A DNA stretch of 64,000 nt, taken from assembly GCF_900766305.1 (NCBI RefSeq), contig NZ_CAAFUZ010000093.1:20138-84137 (forward strand). Reading direction: 5' to 3'. A model generated the notes under the pieces. It did not search any database, was not told the DNA's origin, and worked only from the letters and a program-made list of their open reading frames with translations. The position numbers were made by a program, and so were the translations under genes. The DNA comes from an uncultured Gemella sp. GTDB lineage: Bacteria; Bacillota; Bacilli; Staphylococcales; Gemellaceae. Positions 1-8,802 of this stretch are shown piece by piece (position 1 is the stretch's first letter; every line of letters starts with the position of its first letter).

Positions 1-1
1 C

Positions 2-847
2 CTACTAGACAAAGCAATCGGAGATCAACTGATCTGTATGTTTATCGACCACGGTTTACTTCGTAAAGGTGAAGCTGAAGCTGTAATGAACACATTCAGT
101 AAAGAAATCGAAGGTGGATTCAACATGAATCTAATCAAAGTCGACGCTAAAGATAGATTCCTTGGAAAACTTAAAGGTGTAAGTGATCCAGAACAAAAAC
201 GTAAAATCATCGGTAATGAGTTCGTTTATGTTTTTAACGAAGAATGTGCTAAACTTCACGACGTACCATTTTTAGCTCAAGGTACTCTTTACACTGACGT
301 TATCGAGTCAGGAACTAAGAATGCACAAACAATCAAATCTCACCACAACGTAGGTGGATTACCAGAAGATATGCGTTTCTCTCTAATCGAGCCACTTAAC
401 ACTCTATTCAAAGATGAGGTTCGTGCATTAGGTGAAGCTCTTGGTCTTCCTCACGAAATCGTTTGGCGTCAACCATTCCCAGGACCAGGACTTGGTATCC
501 GTGTTCTTGGAGAAGTAACAGAAGAAAAACTTCAAATCGTTCGTGACAGTGACTTCATCTTACGTGATGTTATCGCTAAACGTGGATTAGAAGGAGAAAT
601 CTGGCAATACTTCACATGTCTTCCAGACATTCGTTCAGTAGGAGTTATGGGAGATGTTCGTACATATGACTACACAGTAGCAGTTCGTGCCGTGACAAGT
701 ATCGATGGTATGACAGCAAGCTGGGCTCACATTCCATTTGAAGTACTTGAAGAAATCTCAGCTCGTATCGTAAACGAAGTTGCTCACGTTAACCGCGTAG
801 TCTACGATATTACAAGTAAGCCTCCAGCAACGATCGAATGGGAGTAG
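2..847 (+). CDS. guaA: GMP synthase (glutamine-hydrolysing), C-terminal part
   Basis: This is the C-terminal 281 residues of GMP synthase, which aminates XMP to GMP in purine biosynthesis. The reading frame is open from the left edge. The glutamine amidotransferase domain and the PP-loop of the ATP-pyrophosphatase domain lie outside the window; the first visible residues ([10 protein letters not shown]) directly follow where the PP-loop should be. Visible family hallmarks are the [12 protein letters not shown] motif and the conserved C-terminal tail [10 protein letters not shown] of the dimerisation domain. A strong terminator follows about 60 bp after the stop. The 3' end of the gene appears a second time, degraded, about 980 bp downstream. 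Confidence 0.97.
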   Translation, partial: LLDKAIGDQLICMFIDHGLLRKGEAEAVMNTFSKEIEGGFNMNLIKVDAKDRFLGKLKGVSDPEQKRKIIGNEFVYVFNEECAKLHDVPFLAQGTLYTDVIESGTKNAQTIKSHHNVGGLPEDMRFSLIEPLNTLFKDEVRALGEALGLPHEIVWRQPFPGPGLGIRVLGEVTEEKLQIVRDSDFILRDVIAKRGLEGEIWQYFTCLPDIRSVGVMGDVRTYDYTVAVRAVTSIDGMTASWAHIPFEVLEEISARIVNEVAHVNRVVYDITSKPPATIEWE

Positions 848-908
848 ACTTAAAGGACTAAAAACCCTTGATATAACTGACTTTTAGAAATTATATATAA
901 ACTAAACC
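833..908 (+). repeat. guaA 3'-end repeat, copy 1 (intact)
   Basis: This copy covers the last codons of guaA (IEWE-stop) and about 60 bp of downstream sequence up to the terminator. A diverged copy lies at 1817-1895. By eye the two match at roughly four of five positions over about 75 bp with only small indels. Shared blocks include gaatggga, acccttgatataactg (acccttaatataactg in copy 2) and atatata. A repeated guaA 3' end is what an integrating element leaves behind. Confidence 0.7.
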
Positions 909-940
909 CCACCAAAAATTATTGGTGGGGTCTTTTTATT
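907..940 (+). terminator. Rho-independent terminator of guaA
   Basis: CCCCACCAA and TTGGTGGGG form a stem around a short AT loop, followed by TCTTTTTATT. It sits about 60 bp after the guaA stop. Confidence 0.92.
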
Positions 941-1061
941 AACATCTTTGATTTCTTACCTTATCTACACTAAAATATAAATATAAAAATAGATAATCGA
1001 GAATAATACATTCAACAACAAATATTATCAAAATAGCAATATTTCAATTTCTTGTGACTAC

Positions 1062-1091
1062 TTGTATGATATTTATTAACTATGTTATAAT
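1062..1091 (+). promoter_or_regulatory. Promoter of the acetyltransferase gene
   Basis: TTGTAT (1062-1067) and TATAAT (1086-1091) are separated by 18 bp, with a TG just upstream of the -10 box. The site lies 34 bp before the start codon, which has AGAGG upstream. Confidence 0.55.
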
Positions 1092-1124
1092 TAAATGGAA
1101 TTATAATTTTAAGAGGAAAATAAT

Positions 1125-1595
1125 ATGGATTTAATAATTAAAGAAATAATAGACAAGAAAGAAAAAGAAATAATATCAAAAGAGATCCTTTACGACCTTC
1201 CTGAATGGTTCGGTCTACCTGAAAGTACAGAAGAGTATATTAAAGATTCACAAGATAAACCATTTTTGGCTTGCTATGCGGATAATGATATTGCAGGTTA
1301 TATCGTATTAAACGCAACAAGTAAGGATACTGCAGATATTTTTGTAATGGGTATAAAGAAAAAATTTCATAGAATGGGAATTGGAACAAAACTAAATACA
1401 GAATTCGAAAATATGGCAAAAAATCTTGGATATTCCTACTCGCAGGTAAAAACTGTAAAAATGGGACACTACAAAGAATATGATATTACTAATGAATTCT
1501 ATATCGCAATGGGTTATAAAGAATTAGAATGTTTCCCTACCTTATGGGACGAATGGAATCCATGTCAAATATATATTAAATATTTAGGGGAATAA
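1125..1595 (+). CDS. GNAT family N-acetyltransferase
   Basis: A 156-residue protein of the GNAT fold, predicted to transfer an acetyl group from acetyl-CoA to an amine of unknown identity. The acetyl-CoA pyrophosphate-binding motif A is visible at about residues 80-100 (GIKKKFHRMGIGTKL, with the RxGxG signature), after a beta strand ending in IFVMG. The C-terminal part, with NEFYIAMGYKELE, matches the usual last strands of the fold. The ATG at 1125 has AGAGG upstream and its own promoter. The gene lies between two copies of the guaA 3' end, so it may be cargo of a former mobile island. The substrate cannot be read from the sequence. Confidence 0.85.
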   Translation: MDLIIKEIIDKKEKEIISKEILYDLPEWFGLPESTEEYIKDSQDKPFLACYADNDIAGYIVLNATSKDTADIFVMGIKKKFHRMGIGTKLNTEFENMAKNLGYSYSQVKTVKMGHYKEYDITNEFYIAMGYKELECFPTLWDEWNPCQIYIKYLGE

Positions 1596-1816
1596 TACTT
1601 CAATAATGTTTTATTTATAAATAAAATATTTTAGTATGTAAAAGCTCGATGAGTAAAAATAGAAGTAGTATATTCACCAAGAAACTTAATATAGTCTACT
1701 TTTGAAAACTAAATACAGGACAAATACAAAATTTATACCCTACCATTTCCCATACCAATACAAAAAATAAAGTCGATACTTCCTATAATATCAACTACTC
1801 AGGATAGATTCTTCCT

Positions 1817-1895
1817 CTATTGAATGGGAATAGATCTTAAAAGCTGAGAACCCTTAATATAACTGTTTTTTAGAATTTATATATAATCTAAACCT
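1817..1895 (+). repeat. guaA 3'-end repeat, copy 2 (degraded)
   Basis: A diverged copy of 833-908. It still encodes IEWE followed by a stop in one frame, then resembles the guaA downstream region, but it lacks the terminator stem. Weaker similarity to guaA codons may extend about 50 bp upstream. The rest of the gene-free gap 1596-1919 shows nothing else I can name. The likely reading is a fossil attachment-site duplication; a segmental duplication is the alternative. Confidence 0.65.
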
Positions 1896-1919
1896 GTTAA
1901 AGCGTCTAGAAAAAATACT

Positions 1920-2213
1920 ATGGGAGCTACTATACCTGATAATGTAACAAGTCTTCAACAAGAATGGATAAGAAGAGGTGGCGATGCAGAAATGCTAGCT
2001 ACTGTTAGAAACTCATATAAAAATGTTGAAAAAATAACAACTAATTTCAACTCTCTTCACCAAGCAAATCCCGATGACCCTATCACAATTTATTTGGAGA
2101 TGAGAGATGGATCAAGAAAAACTGCTGAGTTTGATTACGCTTGGGCTAGCGGGGCTTTCGTAGGATATACAGTCCATGTATTTGATGATAATTTTTATAT
2201 CACTTTAGATTAA
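1920..2213 (+). CDS. Small orphan protein, possibly a truncated 3' fragment
   Basis: A 97-residue ORF of no family I recognise. It is soluble and has no signal peptide or membrane segment. It contains an EWIRRGGDAEML segment followed by a predicted beta-rich half (ITIYLEMRDGSRKTAEFDY). There is no convincing ribosome site before the ATG, and the frame is open upstream to about 1887, right at the edge of the degraded guaA repeat. This suggests the ORF may be the tail of a larger gene cut off by a recombination event. No promoter was seen. Whether it is expressed is uncertain. Confidence 0.4.
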   Translation: MGATIPDNVTSLQQEWIRRGGDAEMLATVRNSYKNVEKITTNFNSLHQANPDDPITIYLEMRDGSRKTAEFDYAWASGAFVGYTVHVFDDNFYITLD

Positions 2214-2288
2214 TAATAATATATAAAACCTTGGAATATTTTATGATTAGAGATGTTCTGAGGTTTCTAGTTTATCCACCACCTCTCA

Positions 2289-2317
2289 TTGACGTAATCA
2301 TACTATTATTCTATAAT
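2289..2317 (+). promoter_or_regulatory. Promoter of first coiled-coil membrane protein
   Basis: TTGACG (2289-2294), a 17-bp spacer and TATAAT (2312-2317). The region from the -35 box to the start codon is almost duplicated before the paralogue at 3416-3476. Confidence 0.8.
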
Positions 2318-2348
2318 TATTTATGTAGAATAATAAAAGGAGAATTTT

Positions 2349-3293
2349 ATGAATAAAAACAACAAAACTATAATATCAATCGTTTCGATAATCGCTGCTC
2401 TTGTTATTTGTTTTTTCGGATATAATCTTTATCAAAAGAAACAAGCTGAAGTTGTTTCAGCAGAGAAATTAACAGCACTACATGAACTAACAAAACAATT
2501 TAATGATGAAAATGATAGAAATAATAAATTTAACCTACTAAAAGACACTTTAGATGAACAATCGAAATACAATCTAAATTCTTATAAAGACCAAAAGGTT
2601 AAAGATGAATTTAAAAATAGTATAAATATCATGAGAGATTATTTCCATAGAGATTATGACAATACTATAAAAGAAAACAATATCTCAGATCTTAATAACA
2701 CTTCTGATGAAAGTAAATTTTCTGATAAGAAAGCAAAATTAGATGATTTAACAAAAGTTATAGAAAAAGAAAAAGACGTTACTTTCGAAACTGAAGAACA
2801 GGCTCAAGAAAAGAAATCTGAAGTGGAAAAACTTATAAAACAATATGAAGAACGTATAACTGTATTAGGCAAAAAAGAGAAAGAGACAAAAACAGAAGAA
2901 AAAAGAAAAGGATCATCAGATGATATTGGAGAAAAGGCTGTAACTATGACTTCTACTCATTATGAGAATGAGTACTTTATCGTCGATGTACCTGCAAAAT
3001 GGTCTGGGAAATGGTCTATTAGTAAAACTATAGACACAAAAAATCTTGGAACACCTTCTCAACCAGCTATAACATATATGTTTGGTCGTTCTGGTGATAA
3101 TCCTATGTTCGGTGGCGGTGGACAAACCGTACATGTTTATCCTAATGGATTACCAAGCAAGGCAAACTCAGTTAAAGAATGGACAAAATTTGGTTCTAAT
3201 ATCTATGTAGGAGCCGGCGCTAGTAGTGGTTTCTTTAACGAAAAAAATGAAACATACTATAGGGAAGAAATGGCTAAAATACGTGCTAAATAA
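2349..3293 (+). CDS. Membrane-anchored coiled-coil surface protein (paralogue 1)
   Basis: A 314-residue protein of unknown function. Residues 7-28 form a single N-terminal membrane anchor (TIISIVSIIAALVICFFGY) followed by QKKQ, so the bulk should lie outside the cell. Residues about 35-185 are charged and helical, typical of coiled coil. A linker rich in Lys, Glu and Ser precedes a compact C-terminal domain (about 200-314) that opens with THYENEYFIVDVPAKW and is rich in Gly and aromatics. The ATG has AAAGGAG upstream. A paralogue follows at 3476 and each gene has its own promoter and terminator, so this is a recent tandem duplication. Binding or adhesion is possible but unproven. Confidence 0.8.
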   Translation: MNKNNKTIISIVSIIAALVICFFGYNLYQKKQAEVVSAEKLTALHELTKQFNDENDRNNKFNLLKDTLDEQSKYNLNSYKDQKVKDEFKNSINIMRDYFHRDYDNTIKENNISDLNNTSDESKFSDKKAKLDDLTKVIEKEKDVTFETEEQAQEKKSEVEKLIKQYEERITVLGKKEKETKTEEKRKGSSDDIGEKAVTMTSTHYENEYFIVDVPAKWSGKWSISKTIDTKNLGTPSQPAITYMFGRSGDNPMFGGGGQTVHVYPNGLPSKANSVKEWTKFGSNIYVGAGASSGFFNEKNETYYREEMAKIRAK

Positions 3294-3301
3294 GACAAAA
3301 T

Positions 3302-3336
3302 ACCTCAATCAAATCAGTGATTGAGGTGTTCTTTTA
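3302..3336 (+). terminator. Terminator after paralogue 1
   Basis: ACCTCAATCA and TGATTGAGGT form a perfect stem followed by a T-rich tail. The stem sequence is nearly the same as that of the terminator after paralogue 2, so it was duplicated with the gene. Confidence 0.88.
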
Positions 3337-3415
3337 TATAGTTTCCTTATTATCAATTATAATTAATCTTGAGCTGATGTTTACTTCTAAGTTAACCTTT
3401 CTCTACTGACTATTA

Positions 3416-3444
3416 TTGACGTGGCCTTGCTATTATTCTATAAT
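3416..3444 (+). promoter_or_regulatory. Promoter of second coiled-coil membrane protein
   Basis: TTGACG (3416-3421), 17 bp, TATAAT (3439-3444). The sequence from the -10 box through the ribosome site matches the paralogous promoter at 2312-2349 closely. Confidence 0.8.
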
Positions 3445-3475
3445 TATTTATGTAGAAAAATACAAGGAGAATTTT

Positions 3476-4402
3476 ATGAACAGAAAAAATAAAACTATAA
3501 TATCAATTGTTTCAGTAATCATTGCAGTAGTTATTTGTTTCTTCGGATATAATTTCTATCAAAAGAAACAAGCAGAAGTTGTTTCAGCAGAAAAATTAAC
3601 TGCTATACATGAAGTCATAAAAAAATTCAATGACGGAAATGATAGAAATGAACGATTAAACTTATTAAAAGACACTCTTGACGAACAATCAAAATACAAT
3701 TTAAATTCCTACAAAGATTCAAAAGTTCAAGATGAGTATAAAAACAGCATAACTACAATGCGTACTTACTTCCAAAACGATTATGATAACACTATAAAAA
3801 CAAACACTCTATCAGATATCAGTGCTGTATCCGATGAAAAAGTAATTACAGATAATAAGACAAAATTAGATGAATTAACTAAAACAATAGATAAAGAAAA
3901 AGATATTACTTTTGAGACAGAGCAACAAGTACAAAATAAACAAACCGAAATAGAAAAACTTGTAAAAAAATACGAAGAACGTATAAATGAACTAAAAGCC
4001 AAATCGAAAGATAGTAAGACAAACAAAGAAAATTCAGAAAAAAATAGTGAAGAAAAATCAGGAAAAGCAAATGCAACGCACTATGAAAATGAATACTTTA
4101 GCGTAGATGTACCACAAAAATGGGCTGGAATATGGTCATTCACTGAACATAGTGATTCTAATAATTTAGGAACATCATCTCAACCGGCAAAAGTTTATTC
4201 ATTTAAACATGATCCTGAGGGTAATGTTCCATTTGGTGGAGCACAAGCAATCTACGTTTTCCCTAATGGACTTCCTAGTAAGAGTGAATCTTCACCAATG
4301 CTAAAAAAAATAAGCTCAAATGTCTACTTAGGACCTGGAGCTGCTTCTGGTTTCTTCTCAACAGATGGAAGACCTGATAGAGCAACTATTAAAGTTAAAT
4401 AA
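3476..4402 (+). CDS. Membrane-anchored coiled-coil surface protein (paralogue 2)
   Basis: A 308-residue paralogue of the preceding gene. I start it at the ATG at 3476 because AAGGAG lies just upstream and the N-terminus (MNRKNKTIISIVSVI) then aligns with the paralogue; an upstream ATG at 3416 would begin inside the promoter. The layout is the same: one membrane anchor at about residues 7-28, a charged helical region with conserved blocks such as LKDTLDEQSKYNLNSYKD, a Lys/Ser/Glu linker, and a C-terminal domain opening with THYENEYFSVDVPQKW. The anchor and first helices are much better conserved than the C-terminal domain, so the exposed tip seems to diverge faster. Function unknown. Confidence 0.8.
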   Translation: MNRKNKTIISIVSVIIAVVICFFGYNFYQKKQAEVVSAEKLTAIHEVIKKFNDGNDRNERLNLLKDTLDEQSKYNLNSYKDSKVQDEYKNSITTMRTYFQNDYDNTIKTNTLSDISAVSDEKVITDNKTKLDELTKTIDKEKDITFETEQQVQNKQTEIEKLVKKYEERINELKAKSKDSKTNKENSEKNSEEKSGKANATHYENEYFSVDVPQKWAGIWSFTEHSDSNNLGTSSQPAKVYSFKHDPEGNVPFGGAQAIYVFPNGLPSKSESSPMLKKISSNVYLGPGAASGFFSTDGRPDRATIKVK

Positions 4403-4410
4403 TACAATAA

Positions 4411-4440
4411 CACCTCAATCAAATTTAGATTGAGGTGTTT
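4411..4440. terminator. Bidirectional terminator between convergent genes
   Basis: CACCTCAATC and GATTGAGGTG form the stem, with T-rich tracts on both sides. It serves paralogue 2 from the left and the lipoprotein gene from the right. Confidence 0.88.
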
Positions 4441-4444
4441 GTTT

Positions 4445-5164
4445 CTATGCAGTTTGAACATCAGCAACATAATATTTAGACTTACTATGTCCACCTGTAT
4501 AATTTTTATTATTAAGTTTTAATGTTATTGTTGAAATTTTAGTTTTCGTCATAGCATCTAGTACATCAATCTTTATGCTATCCCCTTCTGTTTTCCAGTT
4601 TTCTTTTTTATCTAATACCTGTGGATAATTATGTCCTCTTTCTACAGATACGAATACAAGTGTATTATCTTCTTTGTAGTAGTTTATCTCGCTATCTTTA
4701 GGGAATGTAGTCGCAGCAGAAGACTTACCTTCAAGCTCACTGAAAGCTGGACTTTGTAGTAACTCTAATGCTTCTTCTTTAGAATATGTTTTATCAGAAA
4801 ATTCATTAACTACATCTACGAAATCTTGTACCGAAACTTTCGCTAATGGTACTCCTTCTGGTGAATTGAATTTTATAGATTTATCTTGAGTAATCCATGC
4901 TAATAAATTTGTTTGTTCATTTAATTTTGATAAATCATTTCCTGAAATAGCTACTAAGTGAGCTAATTTTTCCGCAGCTGCTAAATCATGTTTAACTTCT
5001 GTTTTTTCTTTTGAAACTGTTTCTTTATTCTCTGTATTTTCTTTTTTATTTTCTTTTTGCTCTGGGTTATTTTTTTGATCTGAAGTTTTTGAAGCCTCTT
5101 TCCCTGCACACCCTGTTATAGCTAGAGCCCCTGCTGCAAGTAACATTAATAACTTTTTATTCAT
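4445..5164 (-). CDS. Predicted lipoprotein of unknown function
   Basis: A 239-residue lipoprotein. The N-terminus MNKKLLMLLAAGALAITGCA ends in a type II signal peptidase lipobox (ITGC), so Cys19 would be lipidated and the protein anchored outside the membrane. Residues about 20-60 are a Lys/Glu/Asn/Thr-rich spacer, as is usual for such anchors. The remaining ~180 residues form a mixed domain with the strands EINYYKEDNTLVFVSVERG and ISTITLKLNNKNYTGG; I recognise no family. An extended -10 promoter (TGGTATAAT) lies about 35 bp upstream and GGAGAT serves as ribosome site. It is monocistronic. Confidence 0.8.
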   Translation of the reverse strand: MNKKLLMLLAAGALAITGCAGKEASKTSDQKNNPEQKENKKENTENKETVSKEKTEVKHDLAAAEKLAHLVAISGNDLSKLNEQTNLLAWITQDKSIKFNSPEGVPLAKVSVQDFVDVVNEFSDKTYSKEEALELLQSPAFSELEGKSSAATTFPKDSEINYYKEDNTLVFVSVERGHNYPQVLDKKENWKTEGDSIKIDVLDAMTKTKISTITLKLNNKNYTGGHSKSKYYVADVQTA

Positions 5165-5214
5165 ATACTCATCTCCTTTTTTTATTTATCTATATTATAC
5201 CATATTTTAGTGAT

Positions 5215-5256
5215 AAAAAAAGTAGTCCTTGAAACTTATAGATTTCAAAGACTACT
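5215..5256 (-). terminator. Terminator of the nucleoside transporter operon
   Basis: On the minus strand AGTAGTCTTTGAAA pairs with TTTCAAGGACTACT, followed by seven Ts. It lies just after the last permease gene. Confidence 0.9.
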
Positions 5257-5263
5257 GTATATA

Positions 5264-6184
5264 TTATCTTAAACCTTTATCGTATGGAATACCAAGTGCT
5301 TCTGGAGTAGCAGTTTTCTTAGAAAATACGATAAGCGCAATAATTGTAGCTACGAATGGGAACATGTTCCAGAATGATACCGGAATTGGTAGGTCTGGTG
5401 CTAAGATAGAAACTTTCTCAGCGAATACTTTAGTTCCTCCGAAGAATAACGAAGCTAACGTGATTGTAATTGGGTTATATTTACCAAAGATTAATGCTGC
5501 TAATGCTAAGTATCCGAATCCGTAAACTGTGATTGCTGCGTTGAATCCTTGAGAGAATGTAGTTGCAATGATAGCTCCAGCTAATCCTGCTAAACATCCT
5601 GAAATAAATACCCCAATGTAACGATATTTAAATACGTTTAATCCAAGTGAATCACTCGCCTGTGGGTTTTCCCCTACAGAACGTAAACGTAATCCGAATG
5701 GACGTTTGTAAATTACGTAATATGTTACAATTACTAGAATCACAGCTATAAATACTGTTGGGTAAATAGTAAATTTACCAAATACTGTATATCTTGGGAA
5801 ACCACTTGCTAATAATAATTCATATGTACCATTAAAGTGGTTAACTAAGAATAACGCTATAGCTGGTGTAATTAAGTTAATCGCCGTACCTGAAATAACT
5901 TGGTCAGCTTTTAAGTTAATACTGATATATGCGTGGATTAATGACATTAAACCACCAGCAAGTATCGCAACAACTAAACAAATTACTAATTGTAATAATG
6001 TTGGAGATCCATCGAACACTGATAATGCTAATAGTGATGCAACGAATGATCCAAAAATTACGAAACCGTCAAGGGCAATGTTAACAACCCCACTTTTTTC
6101 TGAATAGAAACCACCGATGGCAGCTATAAGAATAGGTGCAGTATATTGTAACATTGAGTCTAATAGTGATAATACTGTATCCAT
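5264..6184 (-). CDS. nupQ: Nucleoside ABC transporter permease 2
   Basis: A 306-residue polytopic membrane protein of the BPD_transp_2 family (YufQ/NupQ type). It has about eight or nine hydrophobic segments and the motif SEKSGVVNIALDGFVIFG near residue 30, typical of the second permease of nucleoside importers. RPFGLRLRSVGENPQASDSLG (about 165-185) is the conserved cytoplasmic loop thought to contact the ATPase. It is the last gene of the operon; its start codon follows the stop codon of the first permease directly, with AAGGAG inside the upstream gene, indicating coupled translation. It would form a heteromeric channel with the next gene for purine or pyrimidine nucleoside uptake. Confidence 0.92.
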   Translation of the reverse strand: MDTVLSLLDSMLQYTAPILIAAIGGFYSEKSGVVNIALDGFVIFGSFVASLLALSVFDGSPTLLQLVICLVVAILAGGLMSLIHAYISINLKADQVISGTAINLITPAIALFLVNHFNGTYELLLASGFPRYTVFGKFTIYPTVFIAVILVIVTYYVIYKRPFGLRLRSVGENPQASDSLGLNVFKYRYIGVFISGCLAGLAGAIIATTFSQGFNAAITVYGFGYLALAALIFGKYNPITITLASLFFGGTKVFAEKVSILAPDLPIPVSFWNMFPFVATIIALIVFSKKTATPEALGIPYDKGLR

Positions 6185-7249
6185 CTATTTGTCTCCTTTC
6201 TGTTTCTTACTACTAAATAATTTATCAAGCAACTTGTTATCAAAGATAGCTTTAGCTGCAACGAATAATACGATTAATCCGATTAAAATATTCGCGATAT
6301 CTTTTGGAATACCGATGAATGATAATTGTGGAGTTAATACTCCTAGGAATCCGAATAATAATGCTCCTAATAGTGATCCTAACGCAGTGTTAGCTCCGAT
6401 TAAAGCAACCGCGATTCCCATGTATCCAAATCCTTGGAATGTTGAACCTGCAACTACTTGTCCTACAGGTCCCATGTTGTAAAGTGCTCCACCTAGACCG
6501 GCGAAAGCTCCTGAAATAGCCATAGATAATACAGTGTTTCTGTTAACTTTCATACCTACGAATTTTGATGCATTCGGGTTAAATCCTACAGAACGTAATT
6601 CATATCCGAATACTGTTTTTTCCATAACGATATAGAAAATAATAACACTAAAGATAGCTAAGAATAAATCTGTTCCTAAACGATAGTTGTTGAAAATACC
6701 TTCTACTAAACTATTTTGTAAGTATCCTGTTCCATCAGCTGAAACGATAGGTTTAGAAATGATATCGTTAGTTCCTTTAATATATTTAGGTACAGCAAAT
6801 TGTACGAAATATAAAGCTGTATAGTTTAACATGATTGTTACAACTACTTCACTGATATTGAATCTAGCTTTTAAGTAACCTGCAATAGCAGCCCAAAGAC
6901 CACCTACTACAATCCCAACTAGAATACTAGTAATTAATACTAAATAGAAGTTCATACCTTCCATTTTAATCGCAACAAGTCCAGCGAAAAGACCACCCAT
7001 AATGAATTGACCTTCTGCACCGATGTTGAATAAACCTGTTCTGAAGGCAAATGCAACAGATAATCCAGTACAAATAAGTGGAATTGTTGATACAAAAATT
7101 TCAGCTATACTGTTTGAGTCTGAGAAGATATCTCCAATTACTCCAAACACATCTCCTGGTGCTGCCCCTATCGCTGAAATAAGAATCGCCCCAATAATAA
7201 ATGAAGCTAATATCGGTAGCACCGCATTAGTTAAAACTTTTTTTAACAT
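6185..7249 (-). CDS. nupP: Nucleoside ABC transporter permease 1
   Basis: A 354-residue polytopic membrane protein, homologous in layout to the second permease but with an N-terminal extension, as in YufP/NupP. Conserved blocks are FRTGLFNIGAEGQFIMGG (about 70-88), ARFNISEVVVTIMLNY (about 125-140) and FGYELRSVGFNPNASKFVG (about 215-233), the EAA-like loop facing the ATPase. The ATG has GAGGAG upstream and lies 12 bp after the ATPase stop codon. With the adjacent permease it forms the membrane channel of a BMP-dependent nucleoside importer. Confidence 0.92.
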   Translation of the reverse strand: MLKKVLTNAVLPILASFIIGAILISAIGAAPGDVFGVIGDIFSDSNSIAEIFVSTIPLICTGLSVAFAFRTGLFNIGAEGQFIMGGLFAGLVAIKMEGMNFYLVLITSILVGIVVGGLWAAIAGYLKARFNISEVVVTIMLNYTALYFVQFAVPKYIKGTNDIISKPIVSADGTGYLQNSLVEGIFNNYRLGTDLFLAIFSVIIFYIVMEKTVFGYELRSVGFNPNASKFVGMKVNRNTVLSMAISGAFAGLGGALYNMGPVGQVVAGSTFQGFGYMGIAVALIGANTALGSLLGALLFGFLGVLTPQLSFIGIPKDIANILIGLIVLFVAAKAIFDNKLLDKLFSSKKQKGDK

Positions 7250-7261
7250 ACGTTCTCCTCT

Positions 7262-8773
7262 CTACTTCTTAACCCCTGCCATAAGCAGACCAAGTTGTTC
7301 TTTTGTTACATTCTCATCGTTATCCACGATATCAATAATGTTACCATTGTGAATAACTGCAATTCTATCAGATAATGTTAAGATTTCATCTAAGTCAAAT
7401 GAAATTAATAGTACACCATTACCTTTATCACGGTAGTCGATTAGCATTTTGTGAATACCATTGATAGCCCCAACATCAAGTCCACGCGTAGGTTGTGTTG
7501 TTACTAATAATTTCGGATGTAATTCTAAAGCACGCCCGATGATAAGTTTTTGTTGGTTACCACCACTCATACTACGAGCCGAAATTTTTTCATCTCCTGC
7601 CTTACGAACATCGTATTTTTCACAGATTTCTTTTGCAAATTTAGCAATAACATTTTTCTTCAAGAATCCACGGTTAGAGAATTTTTCTGTGTAATAATTT
7701 TCTAAAACTGAGTTTTCTTCAACACTAAAGTCTAATACAAGACCATCTTTATGTCTATCTTCTGCAATAATCTCAAGTCCAAGTTCTTTACGTTTTGCAG
7801 TAGATAATGAGTTAATTTCTTTTCCGTCGAAAATAATTTTCCCTTTTGTTTCTTTAAGTAAAGCATTTAGTACTTCCACAAATTGTTGTTGACCATTTCC
7901 ATCAACTCCTGCGATACCTAGAATTTCACGTTCACGTATATTTAAGTTGAAGTCATGAAGAATATCTTTTTTCTCAGCAGTATCTGCATATACCCCTGAA
8001 ACTTCAAGTATATTTTTCTTACCTTCTCTTGAACGCTCATATTTAATGATTTCTAGATCTTTACCAATCATAAGACTAGCTAATTTTTCTTTTGTAGTTT
8101 CTGCTATTTCAACAGTTCCAAAGTACTCACCACGGCGAATAATACTACAACGATTCGCAACAGCCATAATTTCGTTAAGTTTGTGAGTAATTAATAAAAT
8201 AGTTTTTCCTTCTGCTTGTAGGTTTTTTAGAATAGCTAAAAATTCTTTAATTTCAGCAGGAGTTAAAACTGCCGTAGGTTCGTCAAAAATTAAGATGTTT
8301 GCATCTCTATATAACATTTTTAGGATTTCTACCCTTTGTTGCATCCCGACACTAATATCCCCAACTAATGCTCTAGGATCAACTTCTAAACCATATTTTT
8401 TAGATAGTTCTGTAATCTTTTCAGCTGCGCTATCTAAATCGATTTTTCCACCTTTTACTTCTTCCATACCTAAAATAATATTTTCAGCAACAGTGAAGTT
8501 TTTAATAAGTTTAAAGTGTTGGTGTACCATACCAATCCCTAGTTTATTCGCATGCTTAGGATCTTTAATATCAACTTCCGTACCATTCAACTTAATAACA
8601 CCGGCTTCTTGATGGTACATACCAAAAAGAACCGACATCAACGTAGATTTTCCAGCACCATTTTCACCAAGTAAGGCATGAATTTCATTGTTCTTTACTT
8701 GAATAGTGATATCTTTATTTGCGTAGAAGTCGCCAAACTTTTTAGTTATGTTTAGCATTTCTATAGCGTACAT
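7262..8773 (-). CDS. nupO: Nucleoside ABC transporter, double ATPase subunit
   Basis: A 503-residue protein with two fused ABC domains, as in YufO/NupO. The first domain has Walker A GENGAGKST (about 36-44), a signature-like SVGMQQR and Walker B ILIFDEPTAVLTP. The second has a degenerate Walker A (GVDGNGQQQ), a canonical signature SGGNQQK and LLVTTQPTRGLDVG in place of a normal Walker B, as is usual in this family, where only one site is fully catalytic. GAGGTA lies upstream of the ATG. It powers the two permeases encoded downstream; substrate delivery would come from the three BMP lipoproteins upstream. Confidence 0.94.
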   Translation of the reverse strand: MYAIEMLNITKKFGDFYANKDITIQVKNNEIHALLGENGAGKSTLMSVLFGMYHQEAGVIKLNGTEVDIKDPKHANKLGIGMVHQHFKLIKNFTVAENIILGMEEVKGGKIDLDSAAEKITELSKKYGLEVDPRALVGDISVGMQQRVEILKMLYRDANILIFDEPTAVLTPAEIKEFLAILKNLQAEGKTILLITHKLNEIMAVANRCSIIRRGEYFGTVEIAETTKEKLASLMIGKDLEIIKYERSREGKKNILEVSGVYADTAEKKDILHDFNLNIREREILGIAGVDGNGQQQFVEVLNALLKETKGKIIFDGKEINSLSTAKRKELGLEIIAEDRHKDGLVLDFSVEENSVLENYYTEKFSNRGFLKKNVIAKFAKEICEKYDVRKAGDEKISARSMSGGNQQKLIIGRALELHPKLLVTTQPTRGLDVGAINGIHKMLIDYRDKGNGVLLISFDLDEILTLSDRIAVIHNGNIIDIVDNDENVTKEQLGLLMAGVKK

Positions 8774-8802
8774 ATCTTTACCTCTCTTTTATATATTCTT
8801 AC

